Part shown: positions 53,901 to 62,843 of the stretch, one piece after another
Layout of the letters: each line of letters starts with the position of its first letter
How positions within the stretch are numbered: position 1 is the first letter of the stretch
The notes under the pieces: generated by a model
Databases searched by the model: none
What the model was told of the DNA's origin: nothing
The model's input: the letters and a program-made list of their open reading frames with translations, nothing else
Position numbers and translations under genes: made by a program
Origin: Candidatus Tisiphia endosymbiont of Nemotelus nigrinus
GTDB lineage: Bacteria; Pseudomonadota; Alphaproteobacteria; Rickettsiales; Rickettsiaceae
DNA: 64,000 bases
Direction: 5' to 3'
Assembly (NCBI RefSeq): GCF_964026475.1
Contig: NZ_OZ032151.1
Coordinates: 868,001 to 932,000 of the forward strand

Positions 53901-54354
53901 TGATTTTCCAACTAGAACTGGTACCTTTGTACTTGGTGGTCCGCATGGTTCTGCAGCAGATCTAACAGATACATTACGTTGAGCGAATTATGAGTTTGAT
54001 ATACCCAACACTAATATGCTAACCTCTTTTACAATAGGTGGTGCTGGTTCGTATTATGATGATTACTTAATGATTAAAGTCAATGATAAACTTGTTTATA
54101 CCGGTCCCCCTAATCATGAATTTAAACGTATGGAATGTAGAGATTATGAAGCTGATAAATGTATTGTTTACATTTCTAACACTGATAAAGAAGATTTTGT
54201 GAAAGCAGATGATATATATAGACTTACTAAGTTACCACAACTTGATCTGATACCACATTTACGCAATGGTAAGAATAATATTAAGATTTATGTGGGAGTT
54301 ATTGGTGGAGGGATTTTAAATCTTACTATTAGATACCAGCTGAAATCACAATAG
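50953..54354 (+). pseudogene. virB6: VirB6-like (rvhB6) N-terminal extension, in-frame stop and missing membrane core
   Basis: A signal peptide (MVLKKYYLVLFLLIYSGNSY) leads a cysteine-rich, probably periplasmic chain of 1009 codons. A TGA at 53980-53982 interrupts it, and the frame goes on unshifted for 124 codons to 54354 (ANYEFDIPNTNMLTSFTIGG, SYYDDYLMIKVNDKLVYTGP), a jelly-roll-like domain. Rickettsial VirB6 proteins normally continue into a block of membrane helices; this one stops at YQLKSQ next to IS debris, so the channel-forming core is lost. Many NxC and CxxC motifs suggest disulfides. Two truncated proteins might still be made. Confidence 0.75.
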
Positions 54355-54432
54355 CAAGTTTTTGAGAGTATAGCTAGCCTCCCCGTCAAAAGTCTTAGGG
54401 ATTGATAAACAAATAACTATTACAGAGGCATT

Positions 54433-54663
54433 ATGACTGGTAAACTGAGACATTCCATTAAACCTATAAAATTGAAAGCCCACGGTAGAAAAGCGATGTC
54501 AATTTTCAGATATGGACTTGATTATTTACAAAGAACATATTTAAATCAAGATAAAATGCATAAGGAACTAACTAGTATTATTGACATGTTTATTAAACCA
54601 TTAATTCCCAGATTGCCCATATTATATCATGTTAATCTTTTTGTCATGTACTGAGGAATTTGC
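54433..54663 (+). pseudogene. IS4-like transposase, C-terminal relic
   Basis: Encodes LRHSIKPIKLKAHGRKAMSI and FRYGLDYLQRTYLNQDKMHK, the same C-terminal tail as the relic at 17.3-17.8 kb. It ends at the IS terminus GTCATGTACTGAG. It shows the TTAA that is uninterrupted here and filled by a MITE in the other copy. It lies at the break of the virB6-like gene. Confidence 0.8.
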
Positions 54664-54756
54664 CCCAATTTTCATGAAAAATTGACCAATATTATTAATT
54701 CAAATAACTTGTAAAATTTTAATTAAAATTAGAGGAGAAAAGCTTATGAGTATTAG

Positions 54757-54933
54757 CCCGGATATTGCATGATAGAAATGAACCAATTGTGCTAGCCCTT
54801 GTCTCATGAGGGCTACAGGCTAAAATATATAAAATTTTAAATATACAATTTGTATTTTTGTGCAATTCTTCCAAACTCCTTATATTACAAGGGGTTCAGA
54901 GATAAATATTGATACCTTCATGCAATATCCGGG
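54757..54933. mobile_element. 177-bp MITE, copy 2
   Basis: Same 16-bp inverted ends (CCCGGATATTGCATGA) and same length as copy 1, about two bases different. Flanks are TTAG and CTAG. Just before it, AGGAGAAAAGCTTATGAGTA looks like a ribosome binding site and start codon of a gene that is cut off by the MITE or a rearrangement. Confidence 0.9.
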
Positions 54934-54943
54934 CTAGCCTAGG

Positions 54944-57900
54944 TTAAAACGATACTCTCAACTTCAGCGAACCTTGATGACTGGAATATTTATTACTAGA
55001 AGCTAAATAATCATATACTGCCATAATTTCTGTCATTCCACGTTTTAGAGTAATAGTTCCGCCAATTTTGTAGTTGTATTTAGCCGGTTTTTCAAGTAGC
55101 AATATTTCCTCTCTTCTGTTGGAATCTGACACTATCTGCATACGAAGCTTCTGTTGCTTATTATGCAAAAATCTCTCACACTCTATATGCAATCCAGGAA
55201 TCACTTGGGTAGTATCACTAATCTTCATTGGTATAATTGTTTCAAACCCTATAATCCCAGAAGCTCTTTTGTCATTAGTAGCAGCAACCGATAGACTTTG
55301 TGTTTCAAAGCTTTCATTGTATCCAGCAATATTATATCCTCCATACTTTAGCCCAATATTTGGCGTAATTAATATTTTACCAATCTGTGACTTATGAGCT
55401 ACTACTATCTTAGTACTATACGAAGTATTAGCAAATTTAGTCTTAGCCAACTGGTTTTGTACTGGTATTTTTGCTGAAACATTACCAAGAGCAAGGGAAA
55501 GAACACCTTGTAGTATTAATTTATCCGACAAATTAGTTTGACCATATATAGATATTACGTGGGCGTGGGCAGCAACTTTATCAGCACGATCCTTGTATTT
55601 AAAGTTAGAGAGAACATAGTTATAAGCTCCTCCTATAATGCTACCACCTTGCAACTCTATATCACCTCCAATAGTTAAAGCACTAGTTCTGCCGGTATAT
55701 CTACTTAACACTTTGCGACCATTATACTTAGATGTCCCAATCGTGCCACTAACCCAGACATTTTTAGACACAACATTATCTTCATCACCAGAAGCAAGCA
55801 CTGCAAGATCAAGTTGATGGAATCTTGATTGAACAGACTGTTCTATAAAATCAAAAACTGACGCTACTGAATTTATTGTTGCTGAAGTTACTTGTTTTTG
55901 TACTTCTATTGTTTGTTGCTCTAATGCTTTTACTTGTTCTTGCAATATTAATTCATCATTGTTGTTACAGGAAGTAATATCATTGTCATCTGATATGTTT
56001 GACTTTAATGTTGGACTTGGTGGCAGTTCTGATTTTGAATCTAAGTCTGAGCTTTCTGATTTTGAATCTGACTGTACTGATTGTTTTGGTTGTGCCTGTA
56101 CTACTTGTTCTGATTGTTTTGGTTGTGCCTGTACTACTTGTTCTGATTGTTCTGGTTGTGCCTGTACTTCTTGTTCTGATTGTTTTGGTTGTGCCTGTAC
56201 TACTTGTTCTGATTGTTCTGGTTGTGCCTGTACTTCTTGTTCTGATTGTTTTGGTTGTGCCTGTACTTCTTGTTCTGATTGTTCTAGTTGTGCCTGTACT
56301 TCTTGTTCTGATTGTTTTGGTTGTGCCTGTACTACTTGTTCTGATTGTTCTGGTTGTGCCTGTACTTCTTGTTCTGATTGTTCTGGTTGTGCCTGTACTT
56401 CTTGTTCTAGTTGTGTCTGTACTGCTTGTTTTGGGTGTGTCTGTACTTCTTGTTCTGCAATACTCCTCTTGTTGCGTTTTTTCCGCTTTTTACGTACCAT
56501 TTCCTGTTGCTCACCTTGAACTGGCACTATGCTTTCGACTACTAATTTTTCCTGTAATTTTGTTTGTTTGGCAATATCTTTCCTAAATCTTTTCTGGGAT
56601 TTACTTTCTGCTTTAATCCAGCCCTCTTCATCTGACACTATACTTGATTCCATATTGTTTTGAGTAAATGTAACATCAGGAATTTTATTAGTTGCAGGAG
56701 TTAATAGTTGTTGAGCTGTCGGCTGAGCAGCGGGTTGTTGATTAATTACTCCATGATTCTGTTCCACTACTAACTTTTCTTGTAATTTTGTTTGTTCTGC
56801 ACTATTCCTCTTGTTGCGTTTTTCCCGCTTTTTATGTACCATGTCCTGTTGCTCACCTTGAACTGGCGCTATGCTTTCGACTACTAATTTTTCCTGTAAT
56901 TTTGCTTGTTTGGCAATATTCTTATTGACCCTCTTCTGCTGTCTACTGAATACTTCATTCCAGTCCTCTTTATCTGACACTATGTTTGGTTCAACATTGT
57001 TCTGAGCAAATGCAACATTTGGAGTTTTATTAGTTGTAGGAGCTAATAGTTGTTGATCTGTCGGCTGAGCAGCGGGTTGTTGATTAATTGCTCCATGATT
57101 CTGTTCCACTACTAACTTCTCTTGTAATTTTGCTTGTTCTGCAATACTCCTCTTGTTGCGTTTTTTCCGCTTTTTATGTACCATTTCCTGTTGTTCACCT
57201 TGAACTGACACTATGCTTGATCTCGTATTATTTTGAACAAATGTAGTATCAGGAGCATTAATGATGGGAGCTAATAGTTGTTGAATAACTAGCTTAGAAA
57301 CAATAGGCTGCTGCTCAATTGCTCCATGATTCTGTTCTACTACTAACTTTTCCTGTACTTTCCTAGCTCTTCTTTGGGCTTTATTTTCTACTTTACTCCA
57401 CCCCCCCTCATCCAACACTGTACTTGATTCAATATTGTTTTTAGCCAATGCAACATCTGGAGTTTTATTAGTTGCAGGAGCTAATAGTTGCTGAGCAACA
57501 ATAGGGTGCTGCTCAATTGCTCTATTATTCTGCTCAGCTTGTGTTCGCTGTCTCTGCTTCTTATTCACTTGTTCTTGTCTTTTTACTGCCTGTGTTAACT
57601 CATTATCTTTACGCTTTTGTTTTAATTCTTTCAATTGACCCCGGTGATGGATGATGGTATTAGACGTCGTTGATGTTGTTGGCAATATCAGCGGTTCTGC
57701 TCCGCTGCTTGATGTTTCTAAGTCAGGAGAATCAGTAATACTAGAACCCTCAAGTTTAGAAACCAAATATTGTACTTCATTACCTTGAGAATTTGCTCCT
57801 GAAAGTTGAGAATCTGTATTCCATAAAGTTCTAATATTGAATATTGGGCTAAATGCTTTACGAAATACTCTACTTAATGTTCCCATTATATTATATGAAT

Positions 57901-58597
57901 TATTTTCTTTATGAGGAATACTCATTATCTCCTTAATAGGAGAGATAGGATCGCAACTATCTCTGAACATATCTGATTGGGAATTATTAGTAGGCGATAA
58001 TACAAGATTTGATGAAATCTTAGTGGGTGTTGATGTAGTGGGTTTAGTAGGGATGGTAGTTGGAGAACCAGCAAGAGTAGCGCCACTATTTTGGCATGAT
58101 AGTGTATATATTGATTGCATATTTTCTAATTTTGCTAATAGGTTTTCCAATGTTATTTTTTGATCTAATTGAGGGATTTGCTTTTTCGTCTTATAGTAAA
58201 GATGGTAATACAAATCTTTATTCAGTGTTTGTTGATTAGAACTATTATTAATAGAGGATGGCGATAATTGATTCGATTCTTGAAGTGGAAGCTTTGCTTT
58301 ATGTGCTTGTTGAACAACTACAGGCAATTTTAGCGTTGATAATGATGGTTTTCTATTTTCATCTTCCCCAAAATATGAAGCATTACTAGATTGATTTTGA
58401 CTAAAAGTATCCAGTGGAATGTTTTCTGAGTCAATTGCTCTATCAGACAATGTATTACTACTAGTAGGAACTTTCGGTGATAATCTAGATTCACCAAGTT
58501 TGGCACGTGGTGAGCTGCTACTCTCAGCTTTACATGCACTGATTAATACTAGTTGCGCTAACCCAATATTGAATAACATGCTTATTTTTGAATTCAT
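54944..58597 (-). CDS. Repeat-rich autotransporter, Sca-like surface protein
   Basis: 1217 residues. The N-terminal MNSKISMLFNIGLAQLVLIS followed by ACKAES looks like a lipoprotein signal (ISAC). Residues 25-350 are Ser/Thr/Pro-rich. Then come about four degenerate repeats with KLQEKLVVEQNHGAINQQP and QLLAPATNK, alternating with highly basic KKRKKRNKRS segments. From about 729 to 841 there are ten or so 11-residue units (SEQEVQAQPEQ and variants). The last 270 residues (GTIGTSKYNGRKVLSRYTGR to GSLKLRVSF) form an autotransporter beta-barrel ending in Phe. Barrel insertion would need BAM. The passenger probably faces outward; its ligand is unknown. I cannot assign a Sca number. Confidence 0.85.
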   Translation of the reverse strand: MNSKISMLFNIGLAQLVLISACKAESSSSPRAKLGESRLSPKVPTSSNTLSDRAIDSENIPLDTFSQNQSSNASYFGEDENRKPSLSTLKLPVVVQQAHKAKLPLQESNQLSPSSINNSSNQQTLNKDLYYHLYYKTKKQIPQLDQKITLENLLAKLENMQSIYTLSCQNSGATLAGSPTTIPTKPTTSTPTKISSNLVLSPTNNSQSDMFRDSCDPISPIKEIMSIPHKENNSYNIMGTLSRVFRKAFSPIFNIRTLWNTDSQLSGANSQGNEVQYLVSKLEGSSITDSPDLETSSSGAEPLILPTTSTTSNTIIHHRGQLKELKQKRKDNELTQAVKRQEQVNKKQRQRTQAEQNNRAIEQHPIVAQQLLAPATNKTPDVALAKNNIESSTVLDEGGWSKVENKAQRRARKVQEKLVVEQNHGAIEQQPIVSKLVIQQLLAPIINAPDTTFVQNNTRSSIVSVQGEQQEMVHKKRKKRNKRSIAEQAKLQEKLVVEQNHGAINQQPAAQPTDQQLLAPTTNKTPNVAFAQNNVEPNIVSDKEDWNEVFSRQQKRVNKNIAKQAKLQEKLVVESIAPVQGEQQDMVHKKREKRNKRNSAEQTKLQEKLVVEQNHGVINQQPAAQPTAQQLLTPATNKIPDVTFTQNNMESSIVSDEEGWIKAESKSQKRFRKDIAKQTKLQEKLVVESIVPVQGEQQEMVRKKRKKRNKRSIAEQEVQTHPKQAVQTQLEQEVQAQPEQSEQEVQAQPEQSEQVVQAQPKQSEQEVQAQLEQSEQEVQAQPKQSEQEVQAQPEQSEQVVQAQPKQSEQEVQAQPEQSEQVVQAQPKQSEQVVQAQPKQSVQSDSKSESSDLDSKSELPPSPTLKSNISDDNDITSCNNNDELILQEQVKALEQQTIEVQKQVTSATINSVASVFDFIEQSVQSRFHQLDLAVLASGDEDNVVSKNVWVSGTIGTSKYNGRKVLSRYTGRTSALTIGGDIELQGGSIIGGAYNYVLSNFKYKDRADKVAAHAHVISIYGQTNLSDKLILQGVLSLALGNVSAKIPVQNQLAKTKFANTSYSTKIVVAHKSQIGKILITPNIGLKYGGYNIAGYNESFETQSLSVAATNDKRASGIIGFETIIPMKISDTTQVIPGLHIECERFLHNKQQKLRMQIVSDSNRREEILLLEKPAKYNYKIGGTITLKRGMTEIMAVYDYLASSNKYSSHQGSLKLRVSF
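56075..56410 (-). repeat. Tandem 33-bp repeats in the autotransporter gene
   Basis: About ten units of TGTTCTGATTGTTCTGGTTG followed by TGCCTGTACTACT (plus strand), coding 11 residues each. Units differ at a few positions: E/V, P/L, E/K. Since the period is a multiple of three, copy number can change without breaking the frame. It is also open on the plus strand, which is an artefact. Confidence 0.9.
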
Positions 58598-59195
58598 ATG
58601 TAACCCCTGTATTGTTCTGACTTTGTTTGGAATGGTATAATTTGCCCTAATTTTGACTGAATTACTCTATTTGCATAAAAACACCCTCCAAATGAATGAC
58701 ACTGATTAATAATATTTTAAATAATTACAGTGAAACCTATTATATTAGGTGGCAAAAAGATAGGAATAGAGCCGGGTAATTTGCTAGTTTTTGTCACCTA
58801 ATTTAATGTGTTTCACGATATCTTTTCTCATTTTTAAGGTTTATTTTTTACGTAAAAAGAGCAGAATTGACGCATTTTTTAACTGCAATTTCATATTAAA
58901 AAACATATATAGGTTGATTGCACGGTGCTGACTAGCATTAACATACAGTTTATAGTAATTACCCAATTCTGGTTTACTATATATTTTACGCACAGCAATC
59001 TAGTTAATTTATATAAAACCTTTAAGTTATTATTAAGACTATAACAGTAATTTATAATTGTCTATATTAATTTTTTAATAAATTAATATATTTTTTATTA
59101 TTTGAATTTAAAGCTTAGCAAGATTCTATGACAATTAACATTAAGCACTTCTGCGACTTTTCAGGTTAATCGGGTATATATCTCAAGAAAATTAG
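58598..59195. other. Gene-poor gap with one imperfect palindrome
   Basis: No gene is visible. At 58730-58816 an 87-bp imperfect palindrome has outer arms GTGAAAC/GTTTCAC and inner arms ATTAGGTGGCAAAAA/TTTTTGTCACCTAAT. The rest is AT-rich and unremarkable, and must hold the promoter of the autotransporter near 58600-58700. Confidence 0.6.
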
Positions 59196-59414
59196 TGTCT
59201 AAACTGATGAGTAAAGAATTGGTTGATAAAGCCTACCATAATCTACATGAAGTAGAATCGAATTTTAGCAGTATGAAGACGGGATTGCTGGAAGTAAGGC
59301 CGATTTTTTTAAGGAAAAGCAATAGAACAAAGGGACATGTATTTGTCTGTATGTTGGCATTAAAAATATGACACTATATGAAAAATAAGTTGAAATATGG
59401 TTGTGGAGTAACTA

Positions 59415-60270
59415 GGTTCTGTGAAGTTTTGTAAAAAAATAAATTAAAAAGAAGGAGAGGTAGTGTATTTTCTATTTTAGACAATCAAAAACACTACCGG
59501 AATGAATTATCATATAAAAATCAGAGAATGGCAACAAATTATTGAAATATTAAGAAAAAGAAAAGATATAAAAACAAGAAATGAGGATAAGCTTAGACGA
59601 TTTATTGAAGCAATATGGTACATAACACGTTCAGGATGCCAATGGCGGTTGTTACCGAGTGTTTATGGTTCATGGCGAGCAGTGCATATGAGGTTTAAAA
59701 CTTGGTCTAATAAAGGAATATGGACCGATTTGTTTGAGCAAGTACAAGCTAATCCTGACATGGAATCAACAATGATTGACGCTACTATAGTTCGTGCCCA
59801 TGCATGCTCAGCAGGTTATAAAAAAGATAGCCAAGATCAAGAAGCTTTAGGGCGTAGTAAAGGAGGTTTTACTACTAAAATCCATGCCTTAGTTGACGCT
59901 CTTGGTAATCCTTTAAAGTTTATTTTAACTGCAGGTCAAAGACATGACATTACACAAGCCAACTCATTGGTTAAAGATATTAAAAATACTATGCTCCTTG
60001 CCGATAAGGCATATGATAGCAATGCTTTTATTGAGCAGCTTGAAGAGCAAAATTGTATAGCTGTTATTCCATCAAAAAAGAACCGAAAACAGCAAAGGGA
60101 GTACGATAAACATATCTATAAAGAACGTCATTCGATCGAATGTTTTTTTGGTAAAATTAAACATTTTAGACGAATTTTTTCGAGATTTGATAAAACTGCT
60201 ACTGATTTCTTGTCTTTTTTGCAATTTGTTGGAGCTTTTATATGGCTTCGTTAGAAAACTTCACAGAACC
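59415..60270 (+). mobile_element. Intact IS5-family insertion sequence (TA target)
   Basis: Inverted ends GGTTCTGTGAAGTTTT and AAAACTTCACAGAACC (16 bp, perfect). TA is duplicated on both sides (CTA at the left, TAA at the right). Length 856 bp with a single full transposase gene. It is inserted in an older transposase relic. Confidence 0.92.
59502..60254 (+). CDS. IS5-family transposase, full length
   Basis: 250 residues. The N-terminal DUF4096 part (FIEAIWYITRSGCQWRLLPS, GSWRAVHMRFKTWSNKGIWT) is followed by a complete DDE core: MIDATIVRAHACSAGYKKDS (first D), MLLADKAYDSNAFIEQL (second D) and KERHSIECFFGKIKHFRRIF (E). A single uninterrupted frame means that no frameshift is needed. This element may be able to move itself and related short elements with similar ends. 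Confidence 0.92.
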   Translation: MNYHIKIREWQQIIEILRKRKDIKTRNEDKLRRFIEAIWYITRSGCQWRLLPSVYGSWRAVHMRFKTWSNKGIWTDLFEQVQANPDMESTMIDATIVRAHACSAGYKKDSQDQEALGRSKGGFTTKIHALVDALGNPLKFILTAGQRHDITQANSLVKDIKNTMLLADKAYDSNAFIEQLEEQNCIAVIPSKKNRKQQREYDKHIYKERHSIECFFGKIKHFRRIFSRFDKTATDFLSFLQFVGAFIWLR

Positions 60271-60589
60271 TAAGGATGGTAAATATAATGTGACCATTGA
60301 GGAAGCATTAAGAGAGTTGGATAAAATATGTTTTTTGTATTATACTATCAAAGGTTGTAAAGTAGCAAGATTATCAAAATTAAGCGAGTTTCAACAAAAT
60401 TTGTTGAATTTATTTGATTTAACTATGCCCCAAATGATAAAATCTGTAAAATGATAATGTATAGCCAGTAACTAAAATGTAAACTTTTGTCCTACACACC
60501 GCATAGCAACCCTACTTTGAAGCATAATCCTTGCTCATATTTATCTCGAAGACAAGTCGCGATGACGGTTGTTTGTTCTTATAACCCTA

Positions 60590-60885
60590 GGCTGTGTGAA
60601 CATTTCTCACCTCAACCAAATAAGAGTTGAAACGAAGTGAAGAAATGCTAAAAAAGAGTTGGCAGTTTTATCAAGTCTCGAGAAGATTCGTCTAAAATGT
60701 TTGATTTTGCCAAAAAAACATTCGATCAAATGACGTTCTTTATAGATATGTTTATCATATTCCCTTTGCTGCTTTCGGTTCTGTTTTAATGTAATAATTC
60801 ATCTGTGATAGTGCTTTTTTTGTTCATAAATTACACTATCACATTTTTCAATTTTTCTCTCCTACTTAGAAATGTTCACACAGCC
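60590..60885 (-). mobile_element. Internally deleted IS5 derivative (296 bp)
   Basis: Ends GGCTGTGTGAACATTTCT and AGAAATGTTCACACAGCC are 18-bp perfect inverted repeats flanked by TA. Inside, on the minus strand, it retains the transposase tail NRKQQREYDKHIYKERHLIE and CFFGKIKHFRRIFSRLDKTA, close to the intact IS5 at 59.5 kb. It is on the way from IS to MITE. A solo end of this type lies at 17789. Confidence 0.88.
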
Positions 60886-60910
60886 TAGCACTACTACACA
60901 GCCTAGCACT

Positions 60911-60996
60911 ACTACAGTTGTAGACTGAATAAATTATGGAAAATTTGAGAGCTTTCTTTATAATATGGTTTCTAGTTTTTGAAATCTACAACTGTA
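60911..60996. mobile_element. 86-bp inverted-repeat element
   Basis: Arms ACTACAGTTGTAGA and TCTACAACTGTAGT (14 bp, perfect) enclose AT-rich DNA. A short direct repeat (CAGCCTAGCACTACTACA) precedes it in two copies. It is probably another tiny MITE. DNA from 61000 to 61185 holds nothing recognisable. Confidence 0.6.
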
Positions 60997-61185
60997 GTGT
61001 TAGGTATTTCTCGCAATAATTCTTAGAGTTCAGTTTTTTTCCTTAAATCAACACATATACCAAATTACACTTTCACGATAGAATAAAAAATGTATGGTTG
61101 CTGCTATGGGCTGTTTTCCTTATAACTTTTAAAGGCGATGTGTAAGGAGGTGAGTAACTAAAAATAGACAACTTACTTTTTGACA

Positions 61186-61212
61186 AATAGAGGTACTTAT
61201 AGTACCTCTATT
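61186..61212. terminator. Perfect hairpin downstream of virB2
   Basis: AATAGAGGTACT and AGTACCTCTATT pair around TAT. It lies 113 bp after the virB2 stop on the minus strand. It lacks a strong T-run but is the best candidate for the end of that transcript. Confidence 0.4.
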
Positions 61213-61325
61213 GTAGAGTTATAACATAAATAAGCTACACGTTCTGTGTTACTCCAACTCAAAGAACCCCCGAGAGATCAATAGAATGATACATTTTGAT
61301 TGGTCAATGAATGATGCGTTTTTCT

Positions 61326-61685
61326 TTATGTAATATTTTCGGTAGCACATGTTGCATCACCTCCAGCACTACTAGCTACAATCTTTATAATATCAGGAGC
61401 CTTAAACAATATTATAATACCAGTCACAATAACCAATGCAATTTCCCATTTTAATTGTCCCCTGAGAGTTTGAATCCCTAGAACAATTATACTAACAATA
61501 GCTATACCGCGAGCCGTATTGCCACTAAATACTAGAATTACGTTACACAACACTTTACCTACTGGATCAGAAGCAGTGGCATAAGCATCCGATGTAATGA
61601 TTAGAGCAATGCTGCAAATAGTAAACAACAAACGCCAAATAAAGTTACTATCAAATTTCTCAGAATAGGGTCTATAAATATTCAT
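61326..61685 (-). CDS. virB2: VirB2-like pilin of the rvh type IV secretion system
   Basis: 119 residues. An N-terminal positively charged stretch and hydrophobic signal (LLFTICSIALIITSDAYA) precede the mature pilin with two membrane helices, GIAIVSIIVLGIQTLRGQLK and WEIALVIVTGIIILFKAPDI. The short loop GQLKWE between them is typical of VirB2/TraA. Two cysteines flank the helices (VLCNV, ATCATE) and may pair. In rickettsiae virB2 lies apart from the main clusters, as here. Confidence 0.85.
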   Translation of the reverse strand: MNIYRPYSEKFDSNFIWRLLFTICSIALIITSDAYATASDPVGKVLCNVILVFSGNTARGIAIVSIIVLGIQTLRGQLKWEIALVIVTGIIILFKAPDIIKIVASSAGGDATCATENIT

Positions 61686-61857
61686 GTTTTACCTCATTAA
61701 CGAATTATTAGACATGCAGCTGATTCTATATGGTAGCTTTTTATAATTCAAGAATATAATCTAAGAGTGGTAGCAATATAGTTAAATAATTGACGAGTAG
61801 TAAAGGCCTGCGTGGTGTTTTAGTCACAATTTTTACAAACCAGTTAATTTCTAGAAC

Positions 61858-62712
61858 TTATTTTCCAAGAACATATATGAACGTGAATAAAAACAACCAT
61901 ACTACATCGACAAAATGCCAGTACCAAGCAGCAAATTCAAAACCTAAATGACCATTGCCTTTAACAAAATCACCTCTCCGTACTCTATAATAACAAACGG
62001 TTAAAAATATAGTACCAATTATCACGTGAACACCGTGAAAACCGGTTGCTAAATAAAAATTAGAAGAATAGATACCATCTTTAAATTTAAAAGTTGCATG
62101 ATGATATTCGTAAGCTTGCATTAAACTAAAAAACACCCCCAATATTATGGTAAAGCCAAGAGCGGTTACACAATCTTTCTGGTTATTTTCCTCAAGAGCA
62201 TAATGTGCCCATGTTACTGTTGTACCGGACAATAAAAGAATCAACGTATTAATGAAAGGAATATCAAATGGATCAAATGTTTGAATAGATGGTGGAGGCC
62301 ATATACCAGGTTTTACCACCCATACACCATCTAACATTCCGACAGGAAAAAGACTTGCTTTAAAAAACGAGCCAAAAAATGCAGCAAAAAACATTATCTC
62401 TGATAAGATAAATAGTGCCATACCTATTCTCAAACCAATTTTTACTGGCTCAGTATGGCACTTTTCAATTAGCCCCTCTTTAATTACATCACTCCACCAT
62501 GAATATAAACAAAAAATCACCGAAAAAATACCAGCCCCAAAAACATACGCACCAAACCGATATTTATGCATAAACATTATGCCACCACTGGCTAATAGCA
62601 ATAAGGCAAATGAAGTTAGAATTGGCCAAGGACTTGGATCAACAAGATGAAACGGATGTTGCTTTTCTCCTAAAGAAGCAAATTTGTTATTTTTAATGGT
62701 TTCATGTAACAT
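61858..62712 (-). CDS. ctaE: Cytochrome c oxidase subunit III
   Basis: 284 residues with seven membrane helices. Conserved HPFHLVDPSPWPILTSF, RIGMALFILSEIMFFAAFFG, SGTTVTWAHYALEENN, and LATGFHGVHVIIGTIFLTVC followed by FEFAAWYWHFVDVVWLFLF, all hallmarks of subunit III. It stabilises subunit I of the aa3-type oxidase. Presence shows aerobic respiration. It lies between virB2 and alaS. Confidence 0.97.
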   Translation of the reverse strand: MLHETIKNNKFASLGEKQHPFHLVDPSPWPILTSFALLLLASGGIMFMHKYRFGAYVFGAGIFSVIFCLYSWWSDVIKEGLIEKCHTEPVKIGLRIGMALFILSEIMFFAAFFGSFFKASLFPVGMLDGVWVVKPGIWPPPSIQTFDPFDIPFINTLILLLSGTTVTWAHYALEENNQKDCVTALGFTIILGVFFSLMQAYEYHHATFKFKDGIYSSNFYLATGFHGVHVIIGTIFLTVCYYRVRRGDFVKGNGHLGFEFAAWYWHFVDVVWLFLFTFIYVLGK

Positions 62713-62843
62713 AATAAACTCATAAACAATTTATTGTTTGATTATTCTATGCTATCTTCTGTAAATATCAAGAACAGTCTTCTAACTACCCAACTCTTGA
62801 AATCATAGCAGTGTAATAGTATAGTTTGGCTATCATGGCTATA

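Larger units (their letters stand above)
59196..60454 (+). pseudogene. IS1634/IS4-like transposase relic, split by an IS5 element
   Basis: Left part: LMSKELVDKAYHNLHEVESN, FSSMKTGLLEVRPIFLRKSN, RTKGHVFVCMLALKI then a stop or frameshift. Right part, after the IS5 copy: NVTIEEALRELDKICFLYYT and QQNLLNLFDLTMP. Together they resemble the C-terminal third of an IS1634-type transposase. The intact IS5 element sits between them at a TA. Confidence 0.75.

Noticed and set aside
53980..53982. UGA recoding (tryptophan or selenocysteine) in the virB6-like gene
   Set aside because: No recoding signal is visible, other genes use UGA as stop, and the gene is truncated anyway; a simple nonsense mutation is more likely.
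56075..56410. Possible CRISPR-like array
   Set aside because: Units are directly abutting with no unique spacers and encode an 11-residue protein repeat; no cas genes are present.
55959..56586. Cysteine-rich or leucine/valine-rich open frames on the plus strand opposite the autotransporter
   Set aside because: They arise because the 33-bp tandem repeat is a multiple of three and stays open in several frames. The minus strand has a full autotransporter with signal and barrel.
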